A program made the position numbers and the translations under genes. 64,000 nt of DNA, taken from assembly GCA_033782935.1 (NCBI GenBank), contig JAWQEG010000506.1, forward strand, positions 930,001 through 994,000, written 5' to 3'. Shown here piece after piece: positions 38,757 through 49,689 of the stretch. The first letter of the stretch is position 1, and each line of letters opens with the position of its first letter. The DNA is from Petrolisthes cinctipes (lineage: Eukaryota; Arthropoda; Malacostraca; Decapoda; Porcellanidae). The notes beneath the pieces are model-generated. The model searched no databases. It worked only from the letters and a program-made list of their open reading frames with translations, and was not told where the DNA came from.

Positions 38757-41700
38757 ATGACAGATATGGCAACCCATCAAAGCTGGTGGAGGCGGTTTTA
38801 AGTGACATTAAAGATCTAAAGCCAGTACCCGAAGGCAGTTCAAAGGGATTCATAGAGATGGTAGATATTGTGGAAAGGGCATACTTTGATCTCAAAAAAC
38901 TTAAATTGTGTGCTGAGATGAACACGGTCACGATGGTTAGCCACATAGAAAAACTCCTTCCTGCCGTTCAGAAAAGGGAATGGGTGAAAATTTTACAAGC
39001 CATTACGAATAAAGATAAGTTATTCAGTGAGCTACTACAATATTTGTTGAAAGAAAAGCAGGCACTAGAGTACATAAATTCTGATGTGAGAGTAACTGAC
39101 AATGCCAGTAAAGCGCGAGTGCATGCCACGAGTTTTGACAGTGAACCTGAATCCTTGACTACTGCGGTAACTAAACTTCAGGGGAAACAAGAGAAAATAG
39201 AGGAGTGCATGATTAATCTAACTAAACAAATGTCAACTTTAACTGAAAATATCCAGAGGACTGAAACTGGAGTGAAGAATTCTAGCGAATGTTGGTACCA
39301 TGGCACAAATGCTCACGACATCACAAAGTGCTCAGGGTTTCAAAGGCTTGCCAACAATGATAAAATGGATGCTGTGCGGCAAATGGGAGCATGTTTCCGC
39401 TGTTTATGTTTAGGACATGTAGGACGTCAGTGCACTCGAAGTGTATCATGTAGTGAATGTGGTAGAAATCACCACTGGATGCTCCACAGTTGCCTTTCAA
39501 AGCCAGAAGCGCACGCTGGTAGTAATATACTGTCCTGGAGCAAGGCACTTTTGATGATAAGTTCTGTTTACAGTAATGCCTATCCGATAACAACACTGTG
39601 GGACCCGGGTAGTGATATGACTCTAATTACTAATCGCATGGCTAAGCATTTAGGCTTAAAAGGAAGAAGTATAAGTCTGGAGGTCACTAGAGTCGGAAAT
39701 GTATGCAGCAAGTTTGAAACATTAGAATATAACGTACCACTTAATGATTATCATGGTAATATACACAACGTCAGAGCGTGTGGTATTTCTGAAATCACAT
39801 CAGAAGCGCGTCCAGTAGACACAACCAGCGTGGCAGCTCTTTTGGGAATCCAGGACAAGGACATCGCACGCCCACATGGTAAAATTGATCTATTGATAGG
39901 TACAGATTATTGCAAGTTATTCCCATCAGTTCTGCAAACCGTAGGTGACCTCCAACTTATGCAAGGTCCCTTTGGGTACTGTATTAGAGGTTCACACCCC
40001 TTGTTAATTGTCGATTCTGTTAACAATAGTCATGTATATGTTAGGGTGAATCATTTGGCTGGTGTATCCCATGTTAACGATTTACATGTAGAGCCAAAGG
40101 AAAGTGTGACAAAAAGACTGCAGGCTTTCTTCGATGTCGAGAGTCTAGGAATCTATTGTAACCCTAAATGTGGTAACTGCAAGTGTGGGAAGTGCCCACT
40201 TGGTAGCAACAAGTATAGTGTCAAAGAGGAAAGAGAGTTGGCGCTCATCACAAAGGGACTAAGTCACGACCCAGAAAAAAATCGTTGGATTGCGTTGTAC
40301 CCGTGGATCAAATCTCCGGAAACCTTGCCCAACAACTTATCAGTTTCTCTGGCTAGGTTGCGCTCCACTGAGAAGAGACTTGCCAAAAGAGGAGCAAAAT
40401 ATGCAAAAGCATATAGCGATCAAATGCATGATATGGTTGCGCGTGGAGTGGCTAGGAAACTAACTGACGAGGAGATGAGAAATTATGAAGGCCCTGTACA
40501 TTACATCCCCCATCATGAGGTGCTGAAACCTGAATCGAAGTCCACTCCCATAAGAATAGTGTTCAACTCATCTGCATCCTACATGAGTCATGTGCTCAAT
40601 GACTATTATGCCAAGGGTCCTGACGTGCTGAACGACCTATTCGGTATCCTACTTAGATTTCGTGAGAAACCAGTAGCAATAGTAGGGGATATAAGCAAGA
40701 TGTACAATTCGGTATTAATTTCAGAATTAGACCAAATGACACACAGATTCCTGTGGCGGGACATGAACCCTGACAAAAATCCCGACCATTACTGCCTTCA
40801 AACAGTCACCTTCGGGGATAGACCTAGCGGCATAATTGCAATGACAGCCTTGCATAAGACAGCGGAAATGTTGGAATCAGAATATCCTGAAGCTGCAGCC
40901 ATGTTTATCCATGACTCGTATGTTGACGACGTCATTCATTCATGTGATACTGTATCAGAAGCCCTTAGAAAACTAACGGACACGGGCGAGATCCTGAAAG
41001 TGGGCGGCTTTCAGATAAAGCAATGGGTTATATCTGGCGATCACGATAAAGTAGATGATAAAAAACTGGTAGACACTGAAATGGAAAAGGTTTTAGGAAT
41101 GAGATGGGAACCAAAGAAGGATCAGTTTATATTTAAAGTAAGCATTAACTTTTCCAAGAAATACAAGAAAGTTCACACCGAACCGAACCTCACTGTCGAT
41201 GATATCATCAAGAAAGCACCACATTCTCTGACTAAGAGGATGATCCTGAGCCAAGTAGCCTCTCTATACGACCCTCTTGGTCTAGCTACGCCTTTCACAA
41301 TGCTGTGTAAGTTATTACTGAGACAACTGATCACACTGAAAAATGAAAATGATGGAGTTGAGTTGGGCTGGGACGACCCAATTCCTTATCAGATGTATAA
41401 TCAATGGATTTATTTATTCACAGAAATGTATAAGCTGGAAAAAGTGAAGTTCAAAAGATGCGTTAGACCAGATACTGCAGTTGGAAATCCAATTCTTGTT
41501 ATGTACTCTGATGCCAATAATGCTGCTTACGCGACGTGTGCATACGTTCGCTTCAAGTTACAGAGTTGTACATACTCATCCCAGCTTCTTGGGGCCAAAA
41601 GTAGGGTAGCGCCGGTACGACAGATAACTATCCCTAGGCTCGAACTATGTGCTGCAGTGCTTTCCGCTAGAATGCGGAAAGTAATTAAGAAAGAAAGTCG

Positions 41701-42040
41701 TTTTGAGTTTGAAGAAGTGTTACATCTAACTGATTCAATGATCGTACGATCACAAATCCAAAAGGAGTCCCACGGATTTGGGGCATTTGTAGCAACCAGA
41801 ATCGCAGAGATTCAAACCCTCACAAACACCGATGAATGGTGGTGGACAGCCTCTACTGATAATGCTGCCGACTTTGCTACACGACCACAACATCCCTCGA
41901 AGATGGGCTCTGATTCTCTGTGGCAGACTGGTCCAAAGTATCTGACACTTTCTAAGGAACAATGGCCAATCAGTCAACCCTGTATACAGGAATTACCCGA
42001 CAGGAGCTGTATCACACTTACATGCGATGTTAAAATTTAA
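38738..42040 (+). pseudogene. BEL gag-pol: zinc knuckles, protease, RT, RNase H
   Basis: An open frame of about 1,100 codons, with no start codon of its own, continuing gag. From the GTG at 38,786 as residue 1: cysteine/histidine knuckles at about 168-185 (CWYHGTNAHDITKC) and 202-230 (CFRCLCLGHVGRQC); retroviral-type aspartic protease at about 271 with WDPGSDMTLI, where the usual D-S/T-G reads D-P-G; reverse transcriptase at about 560-760 with YVDD near 712; RNase H around 905 (MYSDANNAAY). It stops at 42,038-42,040, before the integrase. The altered protease motif and the missing gag start make a functional polyprotein unlikely from this copy. Confidence 0.9.
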
Positions 42041-42419
42041 CCATGGGCAAGAAGCATCCATAATAGATATCAAATGTTTCAGCTCTTATGAAAGGATGAT
42101 TAATACTACTGCTATGATTTTGCTTCTTTGTTAACAGAAGTCGTTTAAAGGCCTATTAGATAATCTTACATCTGCAGATCTGAAACAAGCAGAAAATTAT
42201 TGGATAAAAATAGTTCAGAGAGAATTTGCAGGAGATTGGGAAAAGAGATTTAAAAGGTTGGGACCCAGTGTAAATGAAAATGGCATCATCACAGTAGGAG
42301 AGAGGATAAGCAAATGATTAAAAGATGACTGGAACCAAGACAAGTTCATACTACTATCAAGATCAAACCCATTTACCATACTATACATACAACACCTACA
42401 CAACAACGACCATGGAGGG
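42041..42419 (+). pseudogene. BEL pol, broken RNase H-integrase connector
   Basis: The plus-strand translation still resembles the connector between RNase H and integrase, but only by changing frames. There is a shift near 42,135 and an in-frame TGA near 42,316. No continuous frame exists here. Confidence 0.7.
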
Positions 42420-42704
42420 GTGGACGTAACGTTGGCTAAACTTCAAAGAAAATTTTGGGTAACAGGAGCACGTAAAGTGATCAAATTAATTAAAGAGAAG
42501 TGTGTACTATGTAAAAAAATAGACAAACCTAAAATGGAACAGCAAATGGGACAGCTTCCCGACAAAAGGCTGAAACCTTCCCCTGCATTCTACAACACCG
42601 CCTTAGATCTATTTGGCCCTATACTCATTCGGGATACTGTCAAGCGGAGATCAAGAGCAAAAGTCTATGGTGTGATATTTACATGCTTCACTACCTCGAT
42701 CTGA
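42420..42704 (+). pseudogene. BEL integrase N-terminal zinc-binding part
   Basis: A 94-codon open segment with the integrase zinc-binding Cys pair (CVLCKK). Its first His lies upstream, near 42,400-42,415. It runs into the start of the catalytic core (ALDLFGPI, first Asp). It ends in a stop at 42,702-42,704, where the core continues in another frame, so a deletion removed several codons. Confidence 0.8.
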
Positions 42705-43522
42705 CGGAAGGTTACGACACAGACAGTTTCTTGAGCACATTTCGTCATTTCGTCTCGATACGAGGGTACCCTCAAACCATTCATTCTGACTTGGGCACTC
42801 AGCTGACGGCAGCCAGTAAAGAAATACGGAATATGATGGGAAAATGGAATACTTCTCAAATCTCTACGTTCAGCTTGAATCAAGGAACGACATGGTCTTT
42901 TAATAAATCTGCTAATGCACCATGGCAAAATGGAATTTGTGAGGCTCTAATAAAGACAGTGAAGAGATTGTTGGTGATAGCTGTTGGGGAGTGCGTGTTA
43001 AGCTTTGGCGAGCTTCAGACAGTACTGTTTGAGGTAGCGAACTTACTGAATGAGAGGCCCATTGGATTAAAGCCAGGATATGATATCAATATGGGGGCAT
43101 ACTTATGCCCTAATGATCTGTTGCTTGGAAGATCCAGTAACAAAGTCCCTAGCGGACCCATGGGGAATGAGCCTGATGTTAGAAAACGATTCACTATCAT
43201 TCAAACCATTGTAACTACATTTTGGAAGCGGTGGATGCGGGACTATTTCCCAACACTATTGGTGAGACACAAGTGGCATACTGAACGAAGGAATTTGCAA
43301 AAAGGTGACATCGTACTGGTTCAAGACAATGATTTGGCCAGAGGTAATTGGAGACTAGCGCAGGTATTCCAAGCTAATGCAGGTAAAGATGGGAAAGTCA
43401 GAGACGTAGTGCTAAGATATAAGCCTTTATGCAGTAGTCCTGAATATAAAGGAAGAAAAGACAGATTGGTGAATAGGTCAGTACATCGACTCGTGTTACT
43501 CCTACCCATCGAAGATCAGTAG
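42683..43522 (+). pseudogene. BEL integrase core and C-terminal part
   Basis: About 279 codons holding the rest of the integrase core: the second Asp in IHSDLGTQ and the Glu region after NAPWQNGICEAL, followed by the BEL-type C-terminal domain with LQKGDIVLVQDND and the end region VNRSVHRLVLLLP. The stop at 43,520 is about 40 bp before the 3' LTR, as expected. The reading frame is separated from the zinc-binding part by a frame break. Confidence 0.88.
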
Positions 43523-43561
43523 TGGAAATTACCTGTACCTTGGCAATGTTCGAGGGGGGAG

Positions 43562-44476
43562 TGTACTGAGAATGTCTCAGTATCTCTTTTCAGTTAAGGT
43601 CGACCCTCAAAGCCCGGGTTCGATTCCCGACACGGGAACCATGTATTGAGAATATCTCAGTATCTCCTCTACACAGTTTCTGTAAACCTTTTAATTTTAT
43701 GATTAGTATTTGTGATAAATTGGGGTGATATGTATGAATTTCTGATATATTTGTGTATTGCTGCTGTTAAAGAATATTGTTATTGTTAAACGATAATTTT
43801 GTATAATGTGTGATGTGTAGGTGTAGAGAGTGGTGACGTGGCATCTTGTCGATCCCACCAACTCAAGGTAGTGGCAGCCGTTTGCCTTTACCCTCAGGCA
43901 GACGTAGACCTTGAATACGTACGCTCGCCAGCGGTGATGGTCTAAGTGGGAATTTATAGGAATTTGGTGATAATTTTGCATGTTTGTGGGAGCAACATTT
44001 TGGGTAAGTTAGTGTTCGCTGTTTGCAGTGAAGTGTTGTGACGACAGTGTTTATTAGTGATAAATTGTGTTTTGATGTCAGTATCTCATGATCTATAGAA
44101 ATTAATTACGTTAATTATTATTTTTATAGTTGTACTACCTATGTGGATTCGTGTGGTATAGTTTTGTCTATAATTACCATTAATTTAGGTATTGCGTTGC
44201 AGTGCTTGTGCAACCTGAGGGTCATGGATTTGATGATTGCTGTTCGAGCAGGCAGTATGGCTGGCGCATTTCACCAGAGCGATGTAGTGGAGGCACTGTG
44301 TGAGTTTTGTGGTGTTTGTAATAATGCATATAGTATGTATAGTGATATATTTATATGAATAGTTCATTGAATATAGAATATTAGCTCCATGTATTATTCT
44401 GTACGATTGTTTACAGGTTGGACCTTACAATAAAGAGTGTTACTGCCAGTGCTATCTTCCATCACCTGGTGCAACA
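43562..44476 (+). repeat. BEL 3' LTR
   Basis: 915 bp, preceded by the polypurine tract at about 43,551-43,561. It contains the same tRNA-like segment as the 5' LTR. Differences from the 5' LTR are scattered single bases. Confidence 0.92.
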
Positions 44477-44800
44477 ACTAGTGCTCTCATTAATGGATCT
44501 AGTTTGAACATACCTTCATTTAAGTTAAAGTTTTTATAGTGCTGTATACATACTGATTCTAATATTCTACGTTTCTTGAAATTGTTGCACTTAATTATCA
44601 TTTTACCAGAATTCCAATCAATACTGTGGTTGTTGTCATATGCATGGACAAAGTTAGCATTATTTGTGTTACAATTCGTCATATCTCGTTTATGTTCTTT
44701 CATTCTAACATCTAAAGATCTCCCAGTTTCACCTATATAAACTAAGTCACAGTCTTTGCAAGGAATTTTGTATACTCCTGCTTGGGGCTGAACAGTGGCA
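44452..44800 (-). pseudogene. GIY-YIG endonuclease of Penelope-like element
   Basis: The minus-strand translation shows GVYKIPCKDCDLVYIGETGR (GIY-YIG-type core with the CKDC insert typical of Penelope-like elements), then LDVRMKEHKRDM and the C-terminal region ending near DPLMRALV. The endonuclease nicks target DNA for target-primed insertion. The last codons of the open frame run into the BEL LTR, so the true C-terminus is interrupted by that insertion. Confidence 0.85.
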
Positions 44801-44857
44801 TTATTTCTTACAAGAGTAGTTTTGTTACTAGAAGTATATTTGAAGGCTATGTTTACA

Positions 44858-45505
44858 TCAAGATTTGCTAACTGACTGAATTTTGTCCAGACTTTTTACA
44901 TAAGGAAGACATAAATAAGGTTTCTTTTCTGACTGACATTTAAGAACATAGAAGGTTTTCCTAGCCTTATAATAAGCTTTTCTGATAAACCAATCAGGAT
45001 ATTTCAAGTTACGGAATATAATCCAAATTTTGTTGTTTTCTACCTCTAAATTTTGGAGGCTACAAATTCTTAATGCTCTGAGAAACAAGGTAGATATGAC
45101 AGACATTTTGATAGAATCATTATGATAAGAGAAAAAATGAATGTACATATCACAATGAGTGGGTTTCCTATAGACAGTGAAAGTAGGGAAGTAATTAATT
45201 TTAGTAACCAAAACATCAAGGAAGGGTAGAGACCCATCAATTTCCTATTTATTTTTTTAAATTAATAGATGGAACCAAGTCATTTAATTTGCAAAAGAAA
45301 TCTTCAAAATTATTGAAGCTGTTGGGCCAAAGGGAGAAAATGTCATATACATACCTATGCCATATTAGATTTGGGGGTGCAATGTTGGATAATAACTCAG
45401 TTTCAAAAAATTCCATATACAAATTACTAAGGATGGGGGATAACGGCGACCCCATAGCATTGCCAAACGCTGAATGAAGAATTTATCATTAAAAGAAAAA
45501 GCATT
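44858..45505 (-). pseudogene. Penelope-like reverse transcriptase, C-terminal part
   Basis: Two open segments (45,249-45,505 and 44,858-45,211) hold the RT region MGSPLSPILSNLYMEFFE, a catalytic box that reads YVYD where Penelope-like enzymes usually have YVDD, and the downstream thumb region with FPTFTVYRKPTH and IRKAYYKARKTFYV. A stop and frame change near 45,249 and a stop at 44,858 break the frame. The N-terminal half is missing. The altered catalytic box and the breaks make it inactive. Confidence 0.85.
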
Positions 45506-45632
45506 GGATGAAACACAAAGAATGGCCAGGTCAGGTCGGTTGGGTGAGGTGTGGTCTGTCTGTCATCAGAACACACCTTGTCCCTCCCTCCCCCTGTCAG
45601 CTACTTATTTTCCTTTCATGTTTCATTCAACT

Positions 45633-45685
45633 CTGTACTGCTGAAGAGGGAGGTAGTTGCCTCCGAAACGTCCATATTAAATACT
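45633..45685 (+). ncRNA. Candidate hammerhead ribozyme (copy 2)
   Basis: The same core as copy 1 in the opposite orientation: CTGAAGA at 45,641, stem GGAGG/CCTCC, GAAAC at about 45,665, GTC and then CATATTAAATAC, which can pair in part with the sequence before the core. Confidence 0.5.
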
Positions 45686-45723
45686 TTTTGTCTATAAAAA
45701 GTGGGTTTTTCTTAGCATGCTGC

Positions 45724-46094
45724 TCTTCACGTCATTGTGAATTACCACTCCACGAAGCATGCAGTATTGTAAGGTAAAGCATGTGAACAGCATTACCAGG
45801 TAAATCTGCCAACGTGACTGTATATATGGCTTATGTTAAATCAATAATTCTTCCATACTCACGGTGTATTGTGAAGGGAATGTGGTGGCTTGGTATGAGA
45901 GGTGTCAATATCACTATGAGGGAAGCTGCAGCGGCAAACAACAACAGCGATGGTGCCAGCTAATCTCTCCTCTCTCGTACAGCCAACGCGCGCACACACA
46001 CACATGCCAGGGAAACGAAGAGGCAGGTAATACTAAAGAAAGGTTTGTGTGTGTGTGTATGAAAGAGAAAAAGGTTTCCATACTCTCGTATGTA
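45724..46094. other. Unassigned intronic sequence
   Basis: About 370 bp with no recognised element or supported exon. An (AC)n patch lies near 45,990-46,002. Confidence 0.4.
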
Positions 46095-46863
46095 CAGTCG
46101 GCAAAAAAAGTTTCGTTACCACCCCTACAATAATTTTAACATGGGTAGCCGGTGTTGGGTTGGTACTCTGCCTACTTGGCTGCTAAGCCATATCATCAGA
46201 GACTGATATCGTCTTTGCCGGGCTGGACAGTACGGGCGGCGGAGGCATTGGCGGTCTGCCTTCGGATGTCATCACTCATCAGTAGCCTAGTAGCTTTCAA
46301 CGAGATAGGACGGGTGCTCGTTGCTCTTATGCACTGCTATGCCAGCTTAATAAACTTACATTATACCTGTGAAATTCTTAATCTGATGTAATGTTTTGAC
46401 CACAAAATATAACCGCCATTTAGTTCCATCCATGGAAGTGGCAAGTGATTGGCTGAGTGTGTGTAGACGGTGAGTGACGGCCACACACAGCCTACCCTAC
46501 ACAGGCCCCAATGGCGATAATATGTGGGCCGCGGCCCGTGGCAGTCACAAACATTGCACTCTGTTTCTTTATATCAAAAGTTTAACTAATTTTAAATTAA
46601 ATTTTGAATGTTCAAGAACTCTTACTATTTAACTATTCATTATTAAACATAAGGAAATGAGTCTGAGTATTTTAGAACAAGAATAACCGTGAAATACCCA
46701 GAAAAAGTAGCACGTCATCCTTACTCCCCTGCCCAATAGACACTGAAGAGCAGTTAGAGCACATGGGTTGACGGAGGTATATATAAGACACTCGCGTCAC
46801 GCCAGGCCTACCACCATTATATCAGTGTTAAAAGGATGGTAACGAAACTTTTTTTGCCGACTG
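46095..46863. mobile_element. Tc1/mariner-type nonautonomous element
   Basis: A 769-bp element with inverted ends CAGTCGGCAAAAAAAGTTTC (about 28 bp) and a TA on each side (46,093-46,094 and 46,864-46,865). It holds no recognisable transposase and is about half the usual Tc1 length, so it must depend on another copy. Superfamily is inferred from the TA target and the end sequence. Confidence 0.8.
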
Positions 46864-46873
46864 TACATGGTTT

Positions 46874-46874
<1 letters not shown>

Positions 46875-46918
<44 letters not shown>
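46875..46918 (+). repeat. (CT)n(CA)n microsatellite
   Basis: CT dinucleotides followed by a short CA run. Confidence 0.95.
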
Positions 46919-46959
46919 AAGGGGTAATTTTATTCAAATTTTGCAACCAGAATAACCTG

Positions 46960-47285
46960 TACACCTTCCACCCATCCCACTACCCTCCCAGTCTTCATGC
47001 AACTACACCCAATATTTCTACAACCATTCCACCCACACCACAACTCCACTACTCTTAATACAACTACAACCAACATTTTTATAACCATTCCACTCATCCC
47101 ACCACTCCACTACCGTTCATACAACCACTGCTAACCATTTTACAACTACTCCACCCTTCCAGCTACCCTACCACTCTCCATACAACTGCTAACAACAATC
47201 CTACAACCACTCCACACCCTCCCATTACCCTACCACTCTTCATACAACTTCTACTCTCATTTTTACAACCATGCCACCCTTTTAC
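46960..47285 (+). repeat. Degenerate C/A-rich tandem repeat
   Basis: Loose repeats of about 65-70 bp with CAACCATTCCACCCA, CCACTCCACTAC and ATACAACT. Purines other than A are rare on the plus strand. Confidence 0.7.
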
Positions 47286-47337
47286 TGCCTTCCTTATCTC
47301 TATCTATACCCTCGTTCCAACCACTACCTAGCCTCAC

Positions 47338-47483
47338 CTGCATAATCATGAACACCCCGGCAGAAGGTGTGAAGATACCGCTGATTATGGCCATGGCGGT
47401 GTTGCGGTTTGATGGGAAGAGGTTGGCGAACTGCAGTCCCGCCATTCTCACTGTGTTCCCGCCAACTGACACTAAGATGGCCG
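47338..47483 (-). CDS. SLC43-like transporter exon (about TM3-4)
   Basis: Minus-strand exon encoding AAILVSVGGNTVRMAGLQFA, then NLFPSNRN and a helix with GIFTPSAGVFMIMQ, then a CAG/GTGAGG donor in phase 0. SLC43 proteins have the matching pattern LGVGG, then NLFG, then ST, and a following helix with SS at this place. The acceptor may be at 47,484 (gives the phase needed by the preceding exon) or 47,488. A foldback element starts at 47,506, so the pyrimidine tract and branch region are largely transposon-derived. Confidence 0.72.
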
Positions 47484-47505
47484 CTCCCTACAGGTAGTCA
47501 GGCGT

Positions 47506-48200
47506 CACTACTATCCGTTTCAGCGCCGGACAGACGGTGTTTTTCGCAAATATCTCCTAAACGAATCGTTGTATCAATATAATATTTCAACACACTATCT
47601 TTAACACCCGGGCGTAATTTATGGCTGACATACCATATTCCTATATGTGTTATGCGAGGAGTTTACTCGTGAAAAATAGCACAAAGCCAGCCAGTCATAT
47701 TGACGCATTCGAAGGAAAGTGTGGCCCCTCCAACACCCTCCCAAACCATTCCTAACCACAACTACATCCCCCCCTTCTCACCCCTCCCTCCTCCTCTTCT
47801 CCCCCTAGCTCCTCGCCTCCCTCATCACTCGTGTCCCTCCCTATTTCTTCCATCACTGTATTATATATTAGAATGTTATGTAGATGTATATGTATAGATA
47901 TGATTATTAACTAAGAGTATGGTGCAGTACAATTCTATAGAGGCAAGACGTATTTCACTTTGACAATTACTGTACAACAGCATGTTTACATACATGTAGT
48001 ATGTAGAAGGTCCATGTTTGCAGTCCTTATGGTCAACCATGCAAGTGAACACGATGTACTGGCATTACCTGTGGTCTGGACCTTCTAGGCAAAGTTATTA
48101 GATACTGTGTACCTATTCATTATAAAATGTCAACTTGGTCCAGTTAATATAATGTTATTTTGTTGACTTGTCCCTTTTATATTTATATTATTACCAAATT

Positions 48201-48292
<92 letters not shown>

Positions 48293-49219
48293 GTGTAGGA
48301 TTTAATGATGCAAACATGATAAAACAAAATTTACTCACAATCACTGTCAAGGAAAACGTCATCGTCTTCATCATCACTGGCTTTCACGTTTGTACAATGT
48401 GGCAAGACGAAGAACAAACGCTGTCCTGCATCCACGGGGGCAAATGGACAACATTGTTGCTAATAGGTGCGCCTCGGCAGTCAATGATTTCTACCCTGTC
48501 ACTACTTGAGTCATAGCCTCGGACTGGGGGGTACCTCATACCTCAGAGAGAGGGGGAGGGGATACGGGAGACTGTGAATATTCAATTAAGGCATAAATTG
48601 GTTATTTAAAAAGGTAAAGAACACATGAAGCAACAATGAACGATTATATTTGGTTGCCCAAAACCAAAATTAATCATTTTTCTGGTCGCCTTAGACACGT
48701 GGGTTATTATCCGGCTATACGGCCATTAACAACGGGATTAGCTATTGCTTTAATGGTCATTTGACCCACTCTGGGTTTCATGTCCACACACAACGGTAAC
48801 TGTATTAAACAATATTACTAATGAACGATACGTATATACATACTGTCATAAAAAAAATAAAAAATGGAAGAGGGATGGTGTAAATAGGGGGGTGAAGAGT
48901 GAAACGGGGAGGGGGATAATGAGATATTGGGGTAGGGAAGGAAGGAATGGTGGGGGGATTTCGGGGTGTTGGTGGAGGGGTTACACGAGTACCCCACACT
49001 CGTCCGATTCTCTATAACGCCTTAGATATGATGACTGGATTAGGCTTAATATCACTCAGTAAACTCCTAACATAACACATATAGTAATATGATATGTCAG
49101 CCATAAATTACGCCCGGGTGTTAAAGACAGTGTGCTGAAATATTATATTGATACAACGATTCGTTTAAGAGATATTTACGAAAAACACCGTCTGTCCGGC
49201 GCTGAAACGTATAGTAGTG
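47506..49219. mobile_element. Foldback element with about 370-bp arms
   Basis: Outer ends are inverted: left CACTACTATCCGTTTCAGCG, right its inverse with small changes. Arms of about 190 bp match closely (through CGGACAGACGGTGTTTTTCG and GGGCGTAATTTATGGCTGAC). Weaker matching through a C/T-rich stretch extends each arm to about 370 bp. No coding sequence is visible inside. The ends start CACTA, but a clear target duplication is not seen, so the superfamily is open. Confidence 0.8.
48204..48289 (+). repeat. (AT)n microsatellite
   Basis: About 43 AT units near the centre of the foldback element. Confidence 0.98.
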
Positions 49220-49689
49220 TAGATAAAGGAGTATATATTGAAGTACAGTCGGAATTATAAGTTCGCTTCATTTCCTCCTACGTATATATGAGCCTGGTGA
49301 TGTTGTAATACTATTTACATGCAGAGATGACATATACTTCTCATATAGTAAATTACATATGTAGTTAAAATAGAGGCTGGTTCAGAATGCAACTTTATCT
49401 GGTCTTATTAGCACTAACCACAACAGGGCATGGGAATATTTACTCTTCCTGTTTGAGTTTCAGGCACTAACTATAAGGCCACCGAACGTCGTAAAACACC
49501 CTCGCTGGTACCATAACAGCTGCAGTATTTGGGAATTACCCTCATTTCTCTCCCTCTGTGGCTGGGTACCAGTTCGTAAGTAGTGTGTGTGTGTGAGTAG
49601 CAGTTGACCTGGGCCACGGTAACGGGCTTGATGAAGCCTATGTCCAGTGTCGGAACATTAAAAAAAAAAAAAAGCACATCTGTTTTACC
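49220..49689. other. Unassigned, with A-tailed segment
   Basis: No exon found. A segment ending in a 14-nt A run at 49,659-49,672, preceded by GATGAAGCCTATGTCCAGTG, could be the 3' end of a plus-strand retroposed sequence. No pol III boxes are convincing. Confidence 0.4.

Larger units (their letters stand above)
37315..44476 (+). mobile_element. BEL/Pao LTR retrotransposon
   Basis: A 7,162-bp element with two 915-bp LTRs starting TGTACTGAG and ending near ACA. A polypurine tract (GAGGGGGGAG) lies directly before the 3' LTR. The coding order is gag, zinc knuckles, aspartic protease, RT (YVDD), RNase H, integrase, as in BEL/Pao. The LTRs differ at about ten positions by eye, so the insertion is fairly recent, yet the coding region has several frame breaks. 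It sits inside the Penelope-like element. The 5-bp flanks are TATAG and ACTAG, so a clean target duplication is not seen. Confidence 0.92.
44477..45723 (-). mobile_element. Penelope-like element, coding part with inverted 5' copy
   Basis: Minus-strand element, 5'-truncated inside the reverse transcriptase at about 45,507. Upstream of that point (45,518-45,723) is an inverted copy of the element's own 3' terminal segment, a structure known for Penelope-like insertions. Its 3' end is displaced to 37,063-37,314 by the BEL insertion. Confidence 0.85.

Noticed and set aside
45863..45925. Possible 63-nt minus-strand exon with good acceptor and GTGAGT donor
   Set aside because: Its phase does not fit the flanking SLC43-like exons and its translation is not hydrophobic; splice-like borders alone are not enough.
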